From: Bactericera cockerelli
Taxonomy: Eukaryota > Arthropoda > Insecta > Hemiptera > Triozidae
Assembly (NCBI GenBank): GCA_024516035.1
Contig: CM044961.1
Coordinates: forward strand, 34,138,953-34,202,952
DNA: 64,000 nt
Direction of reading: 5' to 3'
How positions within the stretch are numbered: the stretch's first letter is position 1; every line of letters starts with the position of its first letter. The position numbers were made by a program, and so were the translations under genes. The notes below the pieces were generated by a model, which had not been told where the DNA came from, did not search any database, and saw only the letters and a program-made list of their open reading frames with translations. Below, in pieces: positions 42,101 through 52,389 of this stretch.

Positions 42101-45100
42101 TTCTGGAAGCGATGGGCGCCGGGGTTGCTAGACTGCAGCAGCTGGTTCAGGGTGGGGGTGGGTCCTGTGGGCTGGGAGATGCTCTGGCCTGCAAGGTAAC
42201 CAGCCACATCCGTACATTACTAATACTGCTACACGTACATTGATGAATATTTTCTATATAAATTTTTTCACAATATTTGGTACTGACATATTCTGGCAAA
42301 AAAAAATATCTTATTATTGTTATTTTCGTGATATCCTAACTACTCAAACCTCAAACTTGCTTTACTAAATCTATGCTGGGACTCAAAACACCGACCTCCA
42401 ATTTACAAGTCTGCCACCTTATTGATCAAGCTATTGATTTAATTCAATAAATTTTTCTAGCTATCAATAATATATATATAAAACTAGCCATGCTATTTTA
42501 CATGCAGTACATAGTAGTCACCGTGGCAGAGTGAGTTAGCGCGCTGGGCATTGCACGCACGGTGACCTGGGTTCGATCCCCAGCGGGGCAGGAATTTTTC
42601 TGCTCTGTACTTGGATGTTCGGGGTCCACTCATACCTCGTGAGGAAAAATGAGTAGTTACTTGTATGAGTAACGACCAGTGGCGGCATTACCAGAGTAAA
42701 AAGAAATAAATGTAATAGAATAATTCGAAATGTAAAGGAGGCTCTTAGTAATGCTGCGCTACCCACAAAAATTGTGAAGAGGCCTTGTGCTTCACCACAA
42801 AGAAATTCGTACATACATATATTCACTGGACCTGACCTCAATGTGAAACCTATACAACACTTGAACAAAAAAATCTTCAATGGTTCTATTACAATATCTT
42901 TTTCTTAACATAAGAAAATACTTAATTCTAGTGAGACGAAAAAAAAAAGGAAAATACCAAATTTGAATTTGGTACATTGGAAAGGTAATAACTAAGTTAT
43001 AAGCTGTAATTTGAAATTCACACACTAATGATGAAGTCAAGGACAAAATGCCACTGTGAGATATAAGTGCACATGCACTATCCTTGAAGCATTGTAATTA
43101 TTATTATTTAACGTGTTAATGGGGTTAACCTATGTTTATTTTTATCAGTGACATCATCACCATGAAAAACATCCTGACTTTGGAGCACTGCAAATAAAAA
43201 CTATTTTCTTTGGTTGCTTTTTAATGTAGATCTTAAAATATTATTATTATTGTTCACCACTTTATTAGATATAAATGGACATATGCACAGTACAAATAAT
43301 TATTTTAACACTGAAAAAAAAAAAAAAAAAAAAAAAAAAAATGCAAACATTATAATACAAAAAAAAAAATGAAAAAGAATAGAAAAATATATAAAAACAT
43401 ATGTCCTAACTAAAGGGCGGGGTTATTGCCTATGGCAATCTCTTCCACCCAACCCTTCAAATAATAAATTGTCAATTGGTTATGAGAAAAAAAAAAAACA
43501 GAGCAGCAACGCACCTGAAATGAACCTCTGCTGGGGGTATCCGCCGCCCATGGCTCCGCGGGGCGGCATCGGCTTGTACCCGGCGTGCCGCATCTGACTC
43601 ATGTGCTCCATCTCACTGCTGCCGGGATGATGGTAGTTCCCTCGCGGGCCGCCAGGATGCGGGTAGTTGGGCCCGCCGCCGCCCCCGCCCCCGGGATAGG
43701 GGTGTCCTCCGCCCATGGGCGCCCCGCCCTCACCCTGCTGGGGTGGGTACATCTTGCTCTCGGGCGGCTCGTCAGAGTTGTGCTGCCCCCCTGGACTCTC
43801 GTTGTTGTTGTTGTTCATGCCCACGGGTGGCTCGCCACCACCCCCCCGCTGCTGGTACTGGCTCATCGGGTCCATACCAACATTGTTCTGCATCTTGCCT
43901 GAGGAATAATAATTATAATAAATCAAGGATTCACCCCAGGTGCATGGTTTGGACTCGGTGAAATCCCAGAAATGAAACCATAACACAAGTTATGTGATAA
44001 AGAAGAAGAAATAATAATAATAATAATAACTCTTTATTGACAAGAATAATATTGACAAAGGGCGTGATGAACATGGAACAGAAACACATAAGTTTTAAAT
44101 CTAACGAGGGAAACTTAGAATACTAAATGCACTGGCAAAATTATCCAGTTAAAATTATCCCTTGCTGTTTTTTTCACTTGACTACCTTATGTGGAAATTT
44201 CCGAACGATCTATTTTATATCAGAAATTAAATTACTTTCCTTTCTATAGGAGAAGGAAAGTAAAAATACTGGAAGAGGTTAAACATGTTTCTTCTGTTCA
44301 ATATTATTCCCTACACTGTTGACAACTTTTTTTTACATAAAATTTTCTAGGTTTCTTTGTTTTGATAGAATACCAACAGTATGGAGGACATTAATAACAG
44401 AAGAAAAGTGTTTGACTTTTATAGTCATCAAGTTTTATTATAGAATTTCAAATATGTTACATCTTTAAAGTGGAAATTTCCTAACTAGTTATCTGTTTTC
44501 TATCAGAAATTCCATTTCTTTCCTTTCGCTAGGATAAGGAAACTAGAAAATACTGGAAAAGTTAAACATGTTTCTTTTGTTTAATATTATTTCTCTCACA
44601 GTCTTGGTTTTTTATCCAAACAAAAATACCTAGTAATTTTTAACTACAAACCAAATTTAGTCCATGTTCAAGTGTGCAACTAAATGGAAAAAGAGGAAGT
44701 GCTTGTATAATTCTGCCATTGAGTTTATTAAGCACACATAATCATCATACTTAAGAATAAAAATACCTTGAATCAAGGTTCAAAAATATTTAATATAGTT
44801 TTGTGACATTCTGCATCAAAGTTTCAAGAGAAGAAAGAGAAGGATTGATAAAATAATAATGAAACAAAATACAGGGTAGTCAAAAAGGATAACTTTGGAT
44901 CAAAAGGACAGATAACATTCAAATAGTTGGCAAACTACACTTGAATATTTTTCTCAAGCTCCTCTGATTTTTGCGGTTAATTGGTTTGGACTTTCTGTTT
45001 CAGGTAGCTTCCTCCCAAAGAAGAAGGAAGGAACATTTCTTAGATAATAAAATGCCCAATTTACATAGTGTGTTTTAAACACAGTTTAGTATTCATCCCA

Positions 45101-45992
45101 AAATTCATTATAAAATCATTGTGAAATTGTGTAGGATTCATATAAAATCTTCCAAGCCTGTAACTTGTTTGTAACTTTAGAAAAAGAACAGAAAATCAGT
45201 TTTTCAATAATATTAATGTTTAACCAAGATATGATTTTTTTACATTGGAAAGGTATTTTTTACCACCCTGTACAAGGCGAAAAAAGTAGTTTCGAAATTC
45301 AAGTTAGGACATAATTATAAACATTTCTTTTAAGTTGAGATCAAAAAGAAATTAATACCTATAAGATATAACAATTTGAAGGGCCGAAATGCCCGCCTCA
45401 CGTGTATGGAGGGTACAGAATTTTCTGTGTGAAAAGTCTGCTCTGACCGGGGATCAAACTCAGAATCTCTGGACTACAGGCAGTAGTCACAACCCTCACA
45501 ATTATAATTAATATAATCTTAGAACAAAATTATGAAACAGGATTAGATTAAATCTAAGTGGACACTATCACTTGACTCTAGCTATAGTGCACTGTGATAG
45601 GTTGAGACTCCTGAGGACGTATCTGGCTTGGCATAACTTTAATCCTGTTCGGTGGGTTTCATTCAAATTTTTCAGAGCACAAAATGATACTTAGTCATGA
45701 AACCCACCGGTGACCTAAAGGGGACATAATTAAAAATCCCAATTTTGTCCCATGTACCTGGGAAAAAAACTAGAAAAAAGCCTTGGTGTTCAATGTGTTA
45801 ATAATGTGGCCCTGTGTGTTGATGCTCACCTTTGGGTCCCACATTGAGTTCCGGTCCAGTGGGTGCGGGGGATAGCTTGTTGTTGGTCTGCTTCTCCCCG
45901 TTCTGCAGACCGGGAGGAGGGGGGGCCTGTTCCATCTCCGGGGGGCCCCCGCTTGACTCGGGCACAGGTGGCTCAGCCTGCGTGGCGGCCAT
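32857..45992 (-). CDS. osa: Osa / ARID1 (BAF250) subunit of the SWI/SNF complex, five coding exons, two apparent frameshifts
   Basis: Large DNA-binding subunit of the BAF-type SWI/SNF nucleosome remodeller in the nucleus. Coding exons (5' to 3'): 45992-45830, 43898-43515, 42188-38160, 35809-35671, 33110-32857; all borders are GT/AG and phases agree. Order of domains: P/G/Q-rich N-terminus with the conserved GPTPTLNQLLQSSNP motif (about residue 190), a VTTGPDG...SQQSTLSNASAASGE motif before the ARID, the ARID DNA-binding domain (about 600-710; GASSSAAYTLRKHY), a long P/Q-rich linker, an EHD-like block (about 1025-1105; AIDVLNILLFDDTG), a K/E-rich acidic linker, and the BAF250_C domain to the end. 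The frame must change near 41844-41848 and 40150-40154, each a C-run one base short; adding two bases makes exon 3 fit its flanking phases exactly. Predicted length is about 1656 aa, shorter than fly Osa (about 2700). Confidence 0.93.
33125..33535. repeat. Left copy of a 0.35-kb direct duplication (osa intron 4)
   Basis: GTACAGTATTAAATAAC, AGGTGGGTAAAGCTTGTTTG, ACATCTCTTTGTTTTTGTGA and GAAGAAAGGGAAAGAAGAG recur in the same order at 34215-34530. The left copy holds an extra 136-bp MITE. Confidence 0.9.
33179..33314. mobile_element. Palindromic MITE (AAGGGCGGAATTAATAGAC termini)
   Basis: Perfect 19-bp inverted ends AAGGGCGGAATTAATAGAC and GTCTATTAATTCCGCCCTT within CTAA/TTAG. It is missing from the duplicated segment at 34.27 kb, so it inserted after the duplication. 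A decayed pair is at 28307. Confidence 0.8.
33545..34230 (-). pseudogene. LINE (non-LTR retrotransposon) 3' fragment
   Basis: On the - strand 34183-33959 reads YYALVQSAIEYGICAFGVAD then IAQKLLLKLIYKKEQR, the post-catalytic end of a non-LTR reverse transcriptase; 33937-33713 reads SLKYKGLLVYETIPAEFKAE then RFRLLLKDWLFNHS, the usual C-terminal tail in another frame. A TTTGATT-type tail lies at about 33545-33580. 5' truncated and frameshifted; family not resolved (CR1/jockey-like). Confidence 0.7.
34195..34545. repeat. Right copy of the 0.35-kb direct duplication
   Basis: Second copy of 33125-33535 without the MITE. Its left part includes an ATTACAT/ATGTAATG inverted word. Sequence 34545-34825 is AT-rich with nothing recognised. 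Confidence 0.9.
34826..34937 (-). mobile_element. SINE family A, tail truncated
   Basis: ATCACAACTACTCAAACTTG, CCGAACTCCAGATTACAAGT and ATCAAGCTACTGAGGT. Confidence 0.75.
35068..35325. mobile_element. piggyBac-like MITE with repeated palindromes
   Basis: Inverted termini CACATACACGACCGG and CCGGTCGTGTATGTG; TTAA on the left (35064-35067) and a mutated TACA on the right. It contains TGTCCCACCGGTGGGACA, a perfect 18-bp palindrome, at 35202 and 35292 and a one-base variant at 35250. Confidence 0.75.
35330..35660 (+). pseudogene. Unclassified remnant with A-runs
   Basis: A short frame (35350-35544) and two A-runs (35543, 35608) followed by TTCTATTCTATTCTC look like a retroelement tail, but no family is recognised. 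Confidence 0.25.
35671..35809 (-). CDS. osa: osa coding exon 4 (BAF250_C)
   Basis: 139 nt; acceptor CTCTTCCTCAG, donor CTAG|GTGAGA. Encodes VLREFGVNLLHYLAAADSA then MSRTIALQSPCISLLVAF and IEQAEQNAL, highly typical of Osa. Confidence 0.92.
36246..38074. mobile_element. Long-TIR DNA transposon in osa intron 3
   Basis: Starts CAGGGTGTCCCGTATACAG and ends CTGTATACGGGACACCCTG. The inverted repeats extend about 420-430 bp inward with high similarity (for example GGCCATAACTCTTTAACGAA inverted against TTCGTTAAAGAGTTATGGCC). Flanked by TATA on both sides. The 1-kb centre holds no transposase; it has a perfect 15-bp-stem hairpin at 37024-37057 and a diverged SINE B (37330-37480). It ends 86 bp from the osa exon 3 donor. 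Superfamily unresolved. Confidence 0.8.
38160..42188 (-). CDS. osa: osa giant coding exon 3 (ARID, EHD, part of BAF250_C)
   Basis: 4029 nt uninterrupted by introns. It carries TPTLNQLLQSS, tandem GPNPTMGP-like degenerate repeats, the ARID (DSLSKLFDMDD to CHFDRGGVDPQP, about 40930-40600), P/Q-rich linker, QDYFRQDAPRRHPDFAKDAQ, EHD-like block (39660-39420), K/E-rich linker (39010-38830) and the start of BAF250_C (SQDNIARRCIALSNILRNL). It is strongly GC-rich, with many open shadow frames on the other strand. Two single-base indels (see gene entry). Confidence 0.9.
42322..42435 (-). mobile_element. SINE family A in osa intron 2
   Basis: CGTGATATCCTAACTACTCA, CACCGACCTCCAATTTACAA and TTGATCAAGCTATTGA; diverged. 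Confidence 0.7.
42513..42795 (+). mobile_element. SINE family B, full length
   Basis: TAGTCACCGTGGCAGAGTGA, GGTTCGATCCCCAGCGG, TCTGTACTTGGATGTTCGGG, ACGACCAGTGGCGGCATTA and the tail with GCTGCGCTACCCAC. Confidence 0.85.
43300..43462 (-). mobile_element. Element H with A-run, next to osa exon 2
   Basis: CTAACTAAAGGGCGGGGTTA and TTGCCTATGGCAATCTCTTC; the AT-rich H body and A-runs (43315-43340) lie to the left. It ends about 50 bp from the exon 2 donor. Confidence 0.65.
43515..43898 (-). CDS. osa: osa coding exon 2
   Basis: 384 nt after acceptor TTATTATTCCTCAG; donor TCAG|GTGCGT. Encodes GKMQNNVGMDPMSQYQQ, a G/P/N-rich region and YPQQRFIS; the split Gly codon joins to GQSISQ of exon 3, as in other Osa proteins. 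Confidence 0.85.
44033..44560. repeat. Mixed repeat scraps in osa intron 1
   Basis: CTCTTTATTGACAAGAATAA at 44029 matches 1049. Two R1-end words (AGGAGAAGGAAAGTAAAA at 44248 and AGGATAAGGAAACTAGAAA at 44531) sit in a segment duplicated about 280 bp apart: both are followed by ATACTGGAA-AG-TTAAACATG and a TTAATATTATT-like stretch. Confidence 0.55.
44872..45270. mobile_element. Candidate MITE with CAGGGTRGT termini
   Basis: Begins CAGGGTAGTCAAAAAGGATA and ends in the inverted form TTTTTACCACCCTG, with TA-like flanks. About 400 bp, AT-rich, non-coding. One copy seen. Confidence 0.5.
45381..45500 (-). mobile_element. SINE family F, head portion
   Basis: CACGTGTATGGAGGGTACAG, GTGTGAAAAGTCTGCTCTGA, GGATCAAACTCAGAATCTCT and GGCAGTAGTCACAACCC. 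The B-box CCA is one base off the F consensus. Confidence 0.7.
45645..45802. mobile_element. Decayed MITE with CCACCGGTG words
   Basis: GGTGGGTTTCATTCAAATTT and CATGAAACCCACCGGTGACC are partly inverted, and AATGTGTTAA at 45791 resembles a TTAA-flanked tip like that at 35068. Ends not certain. Confidence 0.35.
45830..45992 (-). CDS. osa: osa coding exon 1
   Basis: ATG at 45992 in context GGCCATG-reverse (CACATGGCCGCC on the coding strand, a good start context). Encodes MAATQAEPPVPESSGG and a P-rich stretch to ELNVGPK, ending in phase 1 before GTGAGC. The same exon carries 5' UTR up to the acceptor at 46087. Confidence 0.85.
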
Positions 45993-46086
45993 GTGGGGTC
46001 AAACACCACTTGAGGATGCGGGGGGAGTTTTAGTCGGAGGATATCATTGTCGTGTGACTCACTGCACCTGGGGGTGGATATCTGCC
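45993..46086 (-). other. osa: osa 5' UTR portion of coding exon 1
   Basis: Between the ATG and a good acceptor (TTCACTTTCACAG, AG at 46088-46087). No upstream in-frame ATG was noted before the acceptor. Confidence 0.55.
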
Positions 46087-46509
46087 CTGTGAAAGTGAAC
46101 ATTGAAATATAATTTTTGAATACATATTGCAATACTTATAATAAAAATAAAAAAAATATCAGGAGAGTAGTAAACATCCAAGACAATAATACTCTGCTGT
46201 CACATGATGAACAGTATGGGATTTGTGCTGAGAATGGTTCACACTTAGCCACTATGTTCCTTTTCCTCTAAAACATCTGAATTTGAACTGTTTAATGAAC
46301 ACATTACTAAAAATAATATAAGAGAAGTTGGCAAAACGAACACCTTGGAAAAATAATTTACACACAGAACTTAATTCAATGAAATTTTAGGAGAAGAACA
46401 GATTTTCATTCAGCATAGATGCTGTTTTGGATTTTAGACTTTTCAATGCTTGTAAATTTGTTGTGTGATCTAAATTTGTGTTGAAATATATAGCACTAGA
46501 GGAACTTAC

Positions 46510-46585
46510 CTGGGAAAAATTATTAAAGGACCATGAAGTTCACGTAAACCCCATTCACATAGATGAACAAATCTCACAGATGCAC
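46510..46585 (-). other. osa: Candidate osa non-coding 5' exon
   Basis: Bounded by acceptor TTGTTCCCTTTCAG and donor CCCAG|GTAAGT, 76 nt. Called on splice signals alone; contains no recognised coding sequence. Confidence 0.35.
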
Positions 46586-46888
46586 CTGAAAGGGAACAAT
46601 AAGAAAAAATAATATAATTAATCTAATAAATCATAATTTGTACATTTTTCTTTGCAGTATTAGTGATATAAATTGAAAAAAGTAGGCCTTGTTTCCATAT
46701 TTCTAAATGGACTTGGAAATGACTTAAGCAAGCAGCAGTTTTGGGTGAAATCATTTATTAATACTCACACAAAATGCAGCAAGCTGCTTAATAGAGTACT
46801 TAAAATAACTTCAGGTTTTAATGTGTAATACTAGTTCTAAAATGGATTCTTAATCAAAGACTTAATGTAAAAAAGTTAAATAACTTAC

Positions 46889-46999
46889 ATATACCCTAAG
46901 ATTCAGAAGTTGATAGCATTCAACAAAATGAACTTGTCACTCAATACCAACAAGAGTTGTGAAGAACCAAAGAATCCAACATTCACAGCCTTCTGAAAC
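46889..46999 (-). other. osa: Candidate osa non-coding 5' exon
   Basis: Acceptor TTTGTGTTACAG and donor TATAT|GTAAGT, 111 nt. Splice signals only. Confidence 0.3.
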
Positions 47000-47280
47000 C
47001 TGTAACACAAACCAAAGAGATTACTTAAATACTTTTGACAGTTATTTGTTATTGGTTTAGTTGGATTACTATGATCAATGACCATAATTGCCATAAGTAA
47101 AACATAAAAATGTCTGAATTTCTTTTGACAGTAAAAATTACAAATTTTAACATTTTATAATGACTAAATCTATGTTCACAAACACTATCAAAACATTGGT
47201 GAAAACTATTGGAGCTGATTTTGTTTAACCAGTTTGGGGAAAATCATACTATAGCATCATTCATAATACACTTCAGCAGG

Positions 47281-47397
47281 GTAATAACTCTTTAGAGGAA
47301 TCACCAGGTGAGGTTAATGCTCAGAGCATATTCTACCACCTAACCCTCAGAGTCTTGTTGTTATGTGATCACAAACTCAAATTAATGAGGAAAAAGG
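47281..47397 (-). mobile_element. SINE family C, 3' half
   Basis: TAACTCTTTAGAGGAATCAC, GTGAGGTTAATGCTCAGAGC and GATCACAAACTCAAATTAAT. The only clear SINE between 46.1 and 50.9 kb. Confidence 0.75.
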
Positions 47398-47399
47398 GT

Positions 47400-50210
47400 A
47401 CATGGAAGAGAGAAGAAAATAGAACAAGAAGAAAGTTTGTCAATTTTGAAGCAAACAAGTTTTACATTGTCAAAATCAAATTTTCGTCAACCTCCATTTT
47501 GATTAGTGAAAATACTAGGTTGAAAAAAAATCAAGGGTTCCAAAACTACAGTAACCCTTAATACAGATATTCATGGGCAGATTGTATTTTCTGGTCAAGG
47601 ATGAGCTGTTAATCACATATAAGGAAATTTTTATTGGTCAATAGTATCTTTAGTAGGCCACAAATTTAGAAGTCAGGCATTGGGTTAACTCTACAATCCT
47701 GTAAAAAAAAAACATTGTTCCTGAAACCATCAACCAGCAAATGTGCAAGATAAAAATGCTAGCCTTGAGAATGAAGGATCAAGAAATGATTGTCAAACTT
47801 TGTGGAGGTTTTGGCTCCTTACAGCTTGTTATAACTCATAATAAGTAGAATGAGGCCACAAATTCTAATTAGTTCATTTAGTTACAGTGAATTTTTTGAT
47901 CTATTTTTTTCTTTTTAATTTTAAAAATATTAAAAGAATATTCTGTTTTAAATTTAGAGAGAGAAAGTACAACAAAATATAATAAATACCTAACAATTAT
48001 ATTCATTCCAGTGAAATTATTTACTGAGGTGGCTACATTTTTAATTATATGTTTTACCTACAGATGTAAATTTGCTAATGGAGGAGGAATTCAGTCAAAA
48101 ATTTTTAGACAAGCTTAAGTACTGGTCAGTATAAAAAGACAAGTGGCTAATGTTCTCAACCAATAAGTTTTCTTGAAACGGAAACAGTGCGAAAGACCAT
48201 ATATGTAGTTAAAGCACCTTAATAAAAAAATAAGTTTTCAATTAAATCCTTGATCTTAGGGAAATCAAGATACTGTTGATCAAGTCACCATTTTTTCCTT
48301 GAAAGTCACACAAAGGATAAAACAAATTGTCTAGAATCAAAATAGAATGGAGGAAAAACACACAAAAAGTAAAAATAGTGGACAAAAGCTGAAACTTTAA
48401 CACAACATAAACATGACATTTTTGAATTGTAAGGAAAGATAATTTGCATCCATGTGGTAGTTAGAACAAATATTCTTTTTTAGGAAACTTTAAATTTGGT
48501 GCAGGTATTATTACTATGATTGACCACACTAATGTATAACAAAAAATTGAAAAAAATTGCATGTCCAAACACTATGGGAAATATCATTTTTTATATATAT
48601 AATTCTTACACATTGCCTTAATGAACGGGTAGGTTGAGAGCAAATTCCAAGATTAAAAATATGAGTTTTGATATTGATCACACAGAATGAAAAGGAACAT
48701 AGAACGTCAATTTATTTATATTTACAGGATTTTAAAATAAAAGTTAGTCCTAGAACAGCCCAAACCTAATTTTCATTAAAGGTGAGAATTTGTTTTAGCT
48801 TTTACCTACATCATGAAATAAATATAACTAGACATAATTAGAGTTGAATTTAATGAAGTGTTTTCAAACAAAACAATACTGACTGTCACAGTAAAAAAAC
48901 ATGTTATCTTCTCTGTACACAAATGTATAAAATTTGTACACCCTAATAGTTTTAAAGCCAGCTCAGAGACACAGTTATTTTTTGACAAACTATGTTCTTT
49001 TAACCAACCAGATACAACAAACATGTAAATATGTTTAATCTGTTCTGTTTCAAAACTCATGATAAAATTGAAATTAGGTATAACCCAAAGATACCTAGGA
49101 AGATAGATAACATTAAGAATATAACCCTACGATTTGTGATTGTTCTTGTAAGAGTAAGATATTTACTTAGTATTTGTATGATCTAATTTAGGACATTAGT
49201 GAGTTTCAATAATTTATTATAGTTAATACCTAGTTTATTTTATAAACAATACCTTCCCTCTCTCCATAAAATATTAATGAGTCAAAATTTAAGTAACAGA
49301 ATACATATTGGGCTTTCATATCTAAGTAATATGACAGAATTGGATCAAGTAAAACTTCCAGAAGACAATTAATACATTTACTATCTATTTATGAATATTA
49401 CAATTCAGTATGAATAAAATTCAAATGCTTTTCAATAAATCAATAGAAATGGACAGGGGGGATAAGCCAATAATGAGAGCAATTTAAAGGACATTTGAGT
49501 GTCACAATAAGGATTTATTAATGGAATGAAGTCAGCAGACATACTCAAAATAATCTACTTCAAAAGTACATTTAAACCCTGCTGTATGGAGCTCCAAACT
49601 TGCTGAAAATGTTAAAACTCTCAAGAGGATCTGAGAGGGCATGTTCAAGTAGCAAGAAGATGGTTGTATGTATGTTATATGACAGGTCCTCACTATTGAG
49701 TGTTTACTACTCAAATGAATGAAAATACACTAGTCAAAGGCACAAACCAGAGAAAAGGTGAACCAAATATGCTCTGAATATCGATTTGAAATGAAATATT
49801 CACGAGAGAATGAATCAAACGAGAGAATCTTGCTTGCTCTGTATAGTGCTTATATCACCCTACCCTTCTATAGAGTTTTTTGTATTTTTTTTCTATGGCC
49901 CCAAGAGTGATTAATTTTAAATGGAATTTCAAGCACTCTCTCACTCAAATTTGAGCTTATCTTAACGAAAAACGAATGAAATAAGAGTAAACTAATTGTT
50001 TCATACCAAAGCAGCACTGGAAAAACGAAATTTAATGATTATATGAGGATTATAGCGAAGTGAATATTGAAGGAGAGAAGGAATCAAGCATCTTGGCAGC
50101 TACGCTGGAGAGATGGGGCCATCTTTGAATGACTACAAATTACACTTGAAATAAACGAGTTGGCAATTGAAATGTGAACAATCAACTATTAAAGAGAATA
50201 GAAAATCACT
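47400..50210. other. Repeat-poor AT-rich DNA, likely osa first intron
   Basis: No SINE, MITE or coding sequence recognised in 2.8 kb, unlike the rest of the window. Short frames here carry no known domain. Confidence 0.45.
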
Positions 50211-50213
50211 TAC

Positions 50214-50330
50214 AATTATCAGAACACTTAACTATCACTGTTTTATTAAAACAAATTACAGTAAAATTACACTTTTTTCATAAATCAATATACCGAAGCG
50301 GCCTTTCTCTGGCTTGGTAAAGTGCAGAGC
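50214..50330 (-). other. osa: Candidate osa first (non-coding) exon
   Basis: Strong donor AATT|GTAAGTG (50213) on the - strand downstream of promoter-like motifs. The transcription start is not visible; the right border is a guess. Confidence 0.3.
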
Positions 50331-50480
50331 TATGTTCTATGTTTACATTTTATCAAAATGGCGACTCTGTCTATTGACAAAAATCAACGCTGATTGGTCG
50401 AAAAATGGGAGTCGATTTGCTCGTTCTTGCGTTGGTCAACCTGCTGTGCACTCGTTTCTCGTGCAAGCTTGCATCCGAAC
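50330..50480 (-). promoter_or_regulatory. osa: Candidate osa promoter
   Basis: A CCAAT box GACCAATCAGCG lies on the - strand at about 50391-50402, and CAAAATGGCGAC (YY1/Pho-like ATGGC core) lies on the + strand at 50354. No TATA box. This is the most GC-balanced part of the repeat-poor region. Confidence 0.35.
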
Positions 50481-51040
50481 AAAAGTTACCAGAAAAGTTA
50501 CCAGAATTTCAGACAAGGTGGGAACTTCGTCTGGAGTTTCGTGGCCAGAAATGTTGAACGTGGTCCAGTTTAGAAACAGGTTCTTCAAAAATCGAAGATT
50601 ATAAAACCGAGTTCCTAAATACCTCGCTGGTCAGGCGTTGTGTTCCGAGACGCGCTCAAGTCCTGCATGAGGAAATTTTAGGATTTTAAAGTTTTTTTTT
50701 CGAGTTGTTCAGAGCCAGCCAGCGGCGAGTAGGTATTCACTCCCCATTCACCCAACAACAGATATATTGAACGTGCATGATACGTAACTCTACTCACCTC
50801 TGCTGTGCTCCAGTCTGCGAGGAACAACATTTTTGAATCTCTCTCGCATGGCGTGACTTTCAAAATAATATTCCTTCGCCATTTCAATCAAGTTAACGTA
50901 CACGTGGTCAGAGATAGGGATGGTTTGGCGGTAACGAAGGCTTGCTGAATTGAGCACTAATATTTTTTTTTTTTTTAAATCGAAAGAGGTCTTTTAGAAT
51001 CTAGAACATAGTAAAGTAGGTAGCCACATAAAATCTAGTT
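50480..51040. other. Upstream flank of osa, no gene seen
   Basis: Unique sequence with a duplicated AAAAGTTACCAGAA word (50480, 50493) and a T-run at 50970. No coding homology. Confidence 0.35.
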
Positions 51041-51043
51041 TAT

Positions 51044-51265
51044 TAATAATAATAATACTCTTTAGTGGAAGGTAACCACCAGGTGAGGTTAATGCTCAAA
51101 GCATTTTCTACCACCTAACCCTCAGAGTCTTATTATTATGTGGTTCAAAACTCAAATTAATGAGGAAAAATTCATGCTTTGGGTGGGTTTTGAACCAACG
51201 GATCCCTACGCTACCTGGATTACCAGACTAGCGCGTTAACCACTTGACTACCAGTGCACCCTATT
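51044..51265 (-). mobile_element. SINE family C, full length
   Basis: ACTCTTTAGTGGAAGGTAAC, TACCACCTAACCCTCAGAGT, CGGATCCCTACGCTACCTGG and GTTAACCACTTGACTACCAG. One of the least changed C copies. Confidence 0.85.
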
Positions 51266-51315
51266 ATAATATATTTCTCATTTATATACGGAGTATCTAT
51301 AGAGATTATTTTGTG

Positions 51316-51437
51316 TTGGTCACAATTAATATTTCCTAATTGCTCAAACTAGATTTATATAATAATATAAATTCTTTTCCGAACTTGGGACTCGAACCAC
51401 CGACCTCCAGGCTACGAGTACGCCGCTTATCGATGGA
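51316..51437 (-). mobile_element. SINE family A, diverged
   Basis: GACTCGAACCACCGACCTCC and AGTACGCCGCTTATCGATGG; the tail side has small insertions. Confidence 0.7.
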
Positions 51438-51689
51438 CTTCAATAAAATGTAATCTATATCAGCTACTCTTACCTGATACCTACCTACTACAGAAAAGTA
51501 ATAAAATTCCCTGATCCCTTTCCGGCATTGCAGGATTTTTCACTTCAAAACTGGCCAGTCCTTAACTTTTTATTTTGGGTTTTACGGTTTTAAGTCTAGA
51601 TTTTGCATATTGAAGCTAATGTTTAAGTCCGAACTTGTGACCTCAATATTGTTTATTATTATTTCTCTGTTAGTTTCTCCTTTTTTTTA

Positions 51690-51880
51690 ATTTGGGTTAA
51701 TCGTCGCTTTCAACTGCATGGTCATAGCACGACGGGGGTGTTACCCTGCATTCGCAGAAAACTCACAAACCCGCTACCCACATTAACATTATACGGAGTC
51801 TTCTCCTCTCTGGACGTTGCTTAACTTCGGTGATCCTACGAGAACCTGTGAATTCAACGCGCCATCGACGCTGGCACTTT
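51690..51880 (-). mobile_element. SINE family G (5S-like head), full length
   Basis: On the - strand: GCCAGCGTCGATGGCGCG, AGGTTCTCGTAGGATCACCG, AAGTTAAGCAACGTCCAGAG, then body GTTTGTGAGTTTTCTGCGAA and GACCATGCAGTTGAAAGCGA. Confidence 0.8.
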
Positions 51881-52007
51881 GACTTTTTATCTCTTACATA
51901 ATTCAAACTTTCAACTTACCTTGGCCTGTGGTCAACCTTTGTGTTTGTGACAGCTAAAAACATTAGGTACCTTCCTTTAAACAGGATAAGGAAAGTAAAA
52001 TCGAACA

Positions 52008-52112
52008 GACAGCGGTTCCCAAAATTTTCTTCCCGGACCCCTTTCTTTTCAATTATTTCAAAGAAGCCGCTGCCCTATTACCAATCCGGGCCACGGACCA
52101 CACTATCGAGAC
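52008..52112 (+). mobile_element. hAT-like fragment
   Basis: CAGCGGTTCCCAAAATTTTC and CCGGACCCCTTTC resemble the 5' tip and subterminal words of hAT elements (CAGNGGTTCYCAA). Only one end is visible; an R1 scrap (GATAAGGAAAGTAAAAT) precedes it. Confidence 0.45.
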
Positions 52113-52229
52113 ATTATTGAAACGGCTGAGTTACTTTCTTTGGTTCGGAACGATTGTTTTAAACCAGCCGTATCCTCGATCTTCGCTAGGAGACCATCTA
52201 AGACAATACACAATGACTTGGCTCCACAG

Positions 52230-52325
52230 AGGTATTCCACAGAGGGTTGGGTGGAAGAGATTGCCACAAGGGTTGGGTGGAAGAGATTGCCACAGTCAAT
52301 AACACCGCCCTTGGGTTCAGGACTT
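52230..52325 (+). mobile_element. Element H with an internal duplication
   Basis: AGGGTTGGGTGGAAGAGATT followed by GCCACA occurs twice in tandem (52239 and 52267), then CAATAACACCGCCCTT. Confidence 0.65.
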
Positions 52326-52389
52326 TGGTATTATTTTTATCTTTATTTATTTTCCATATACTATTTTATCATTCAATTTTTTTTAAAGG

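Noticed and set aside
39139..42243. Long open frames on the + strand across osa
   Set aside because: GC-rich shadow of the osa coding strand; the - strand frame carries the ARID and BAF250_C domains.
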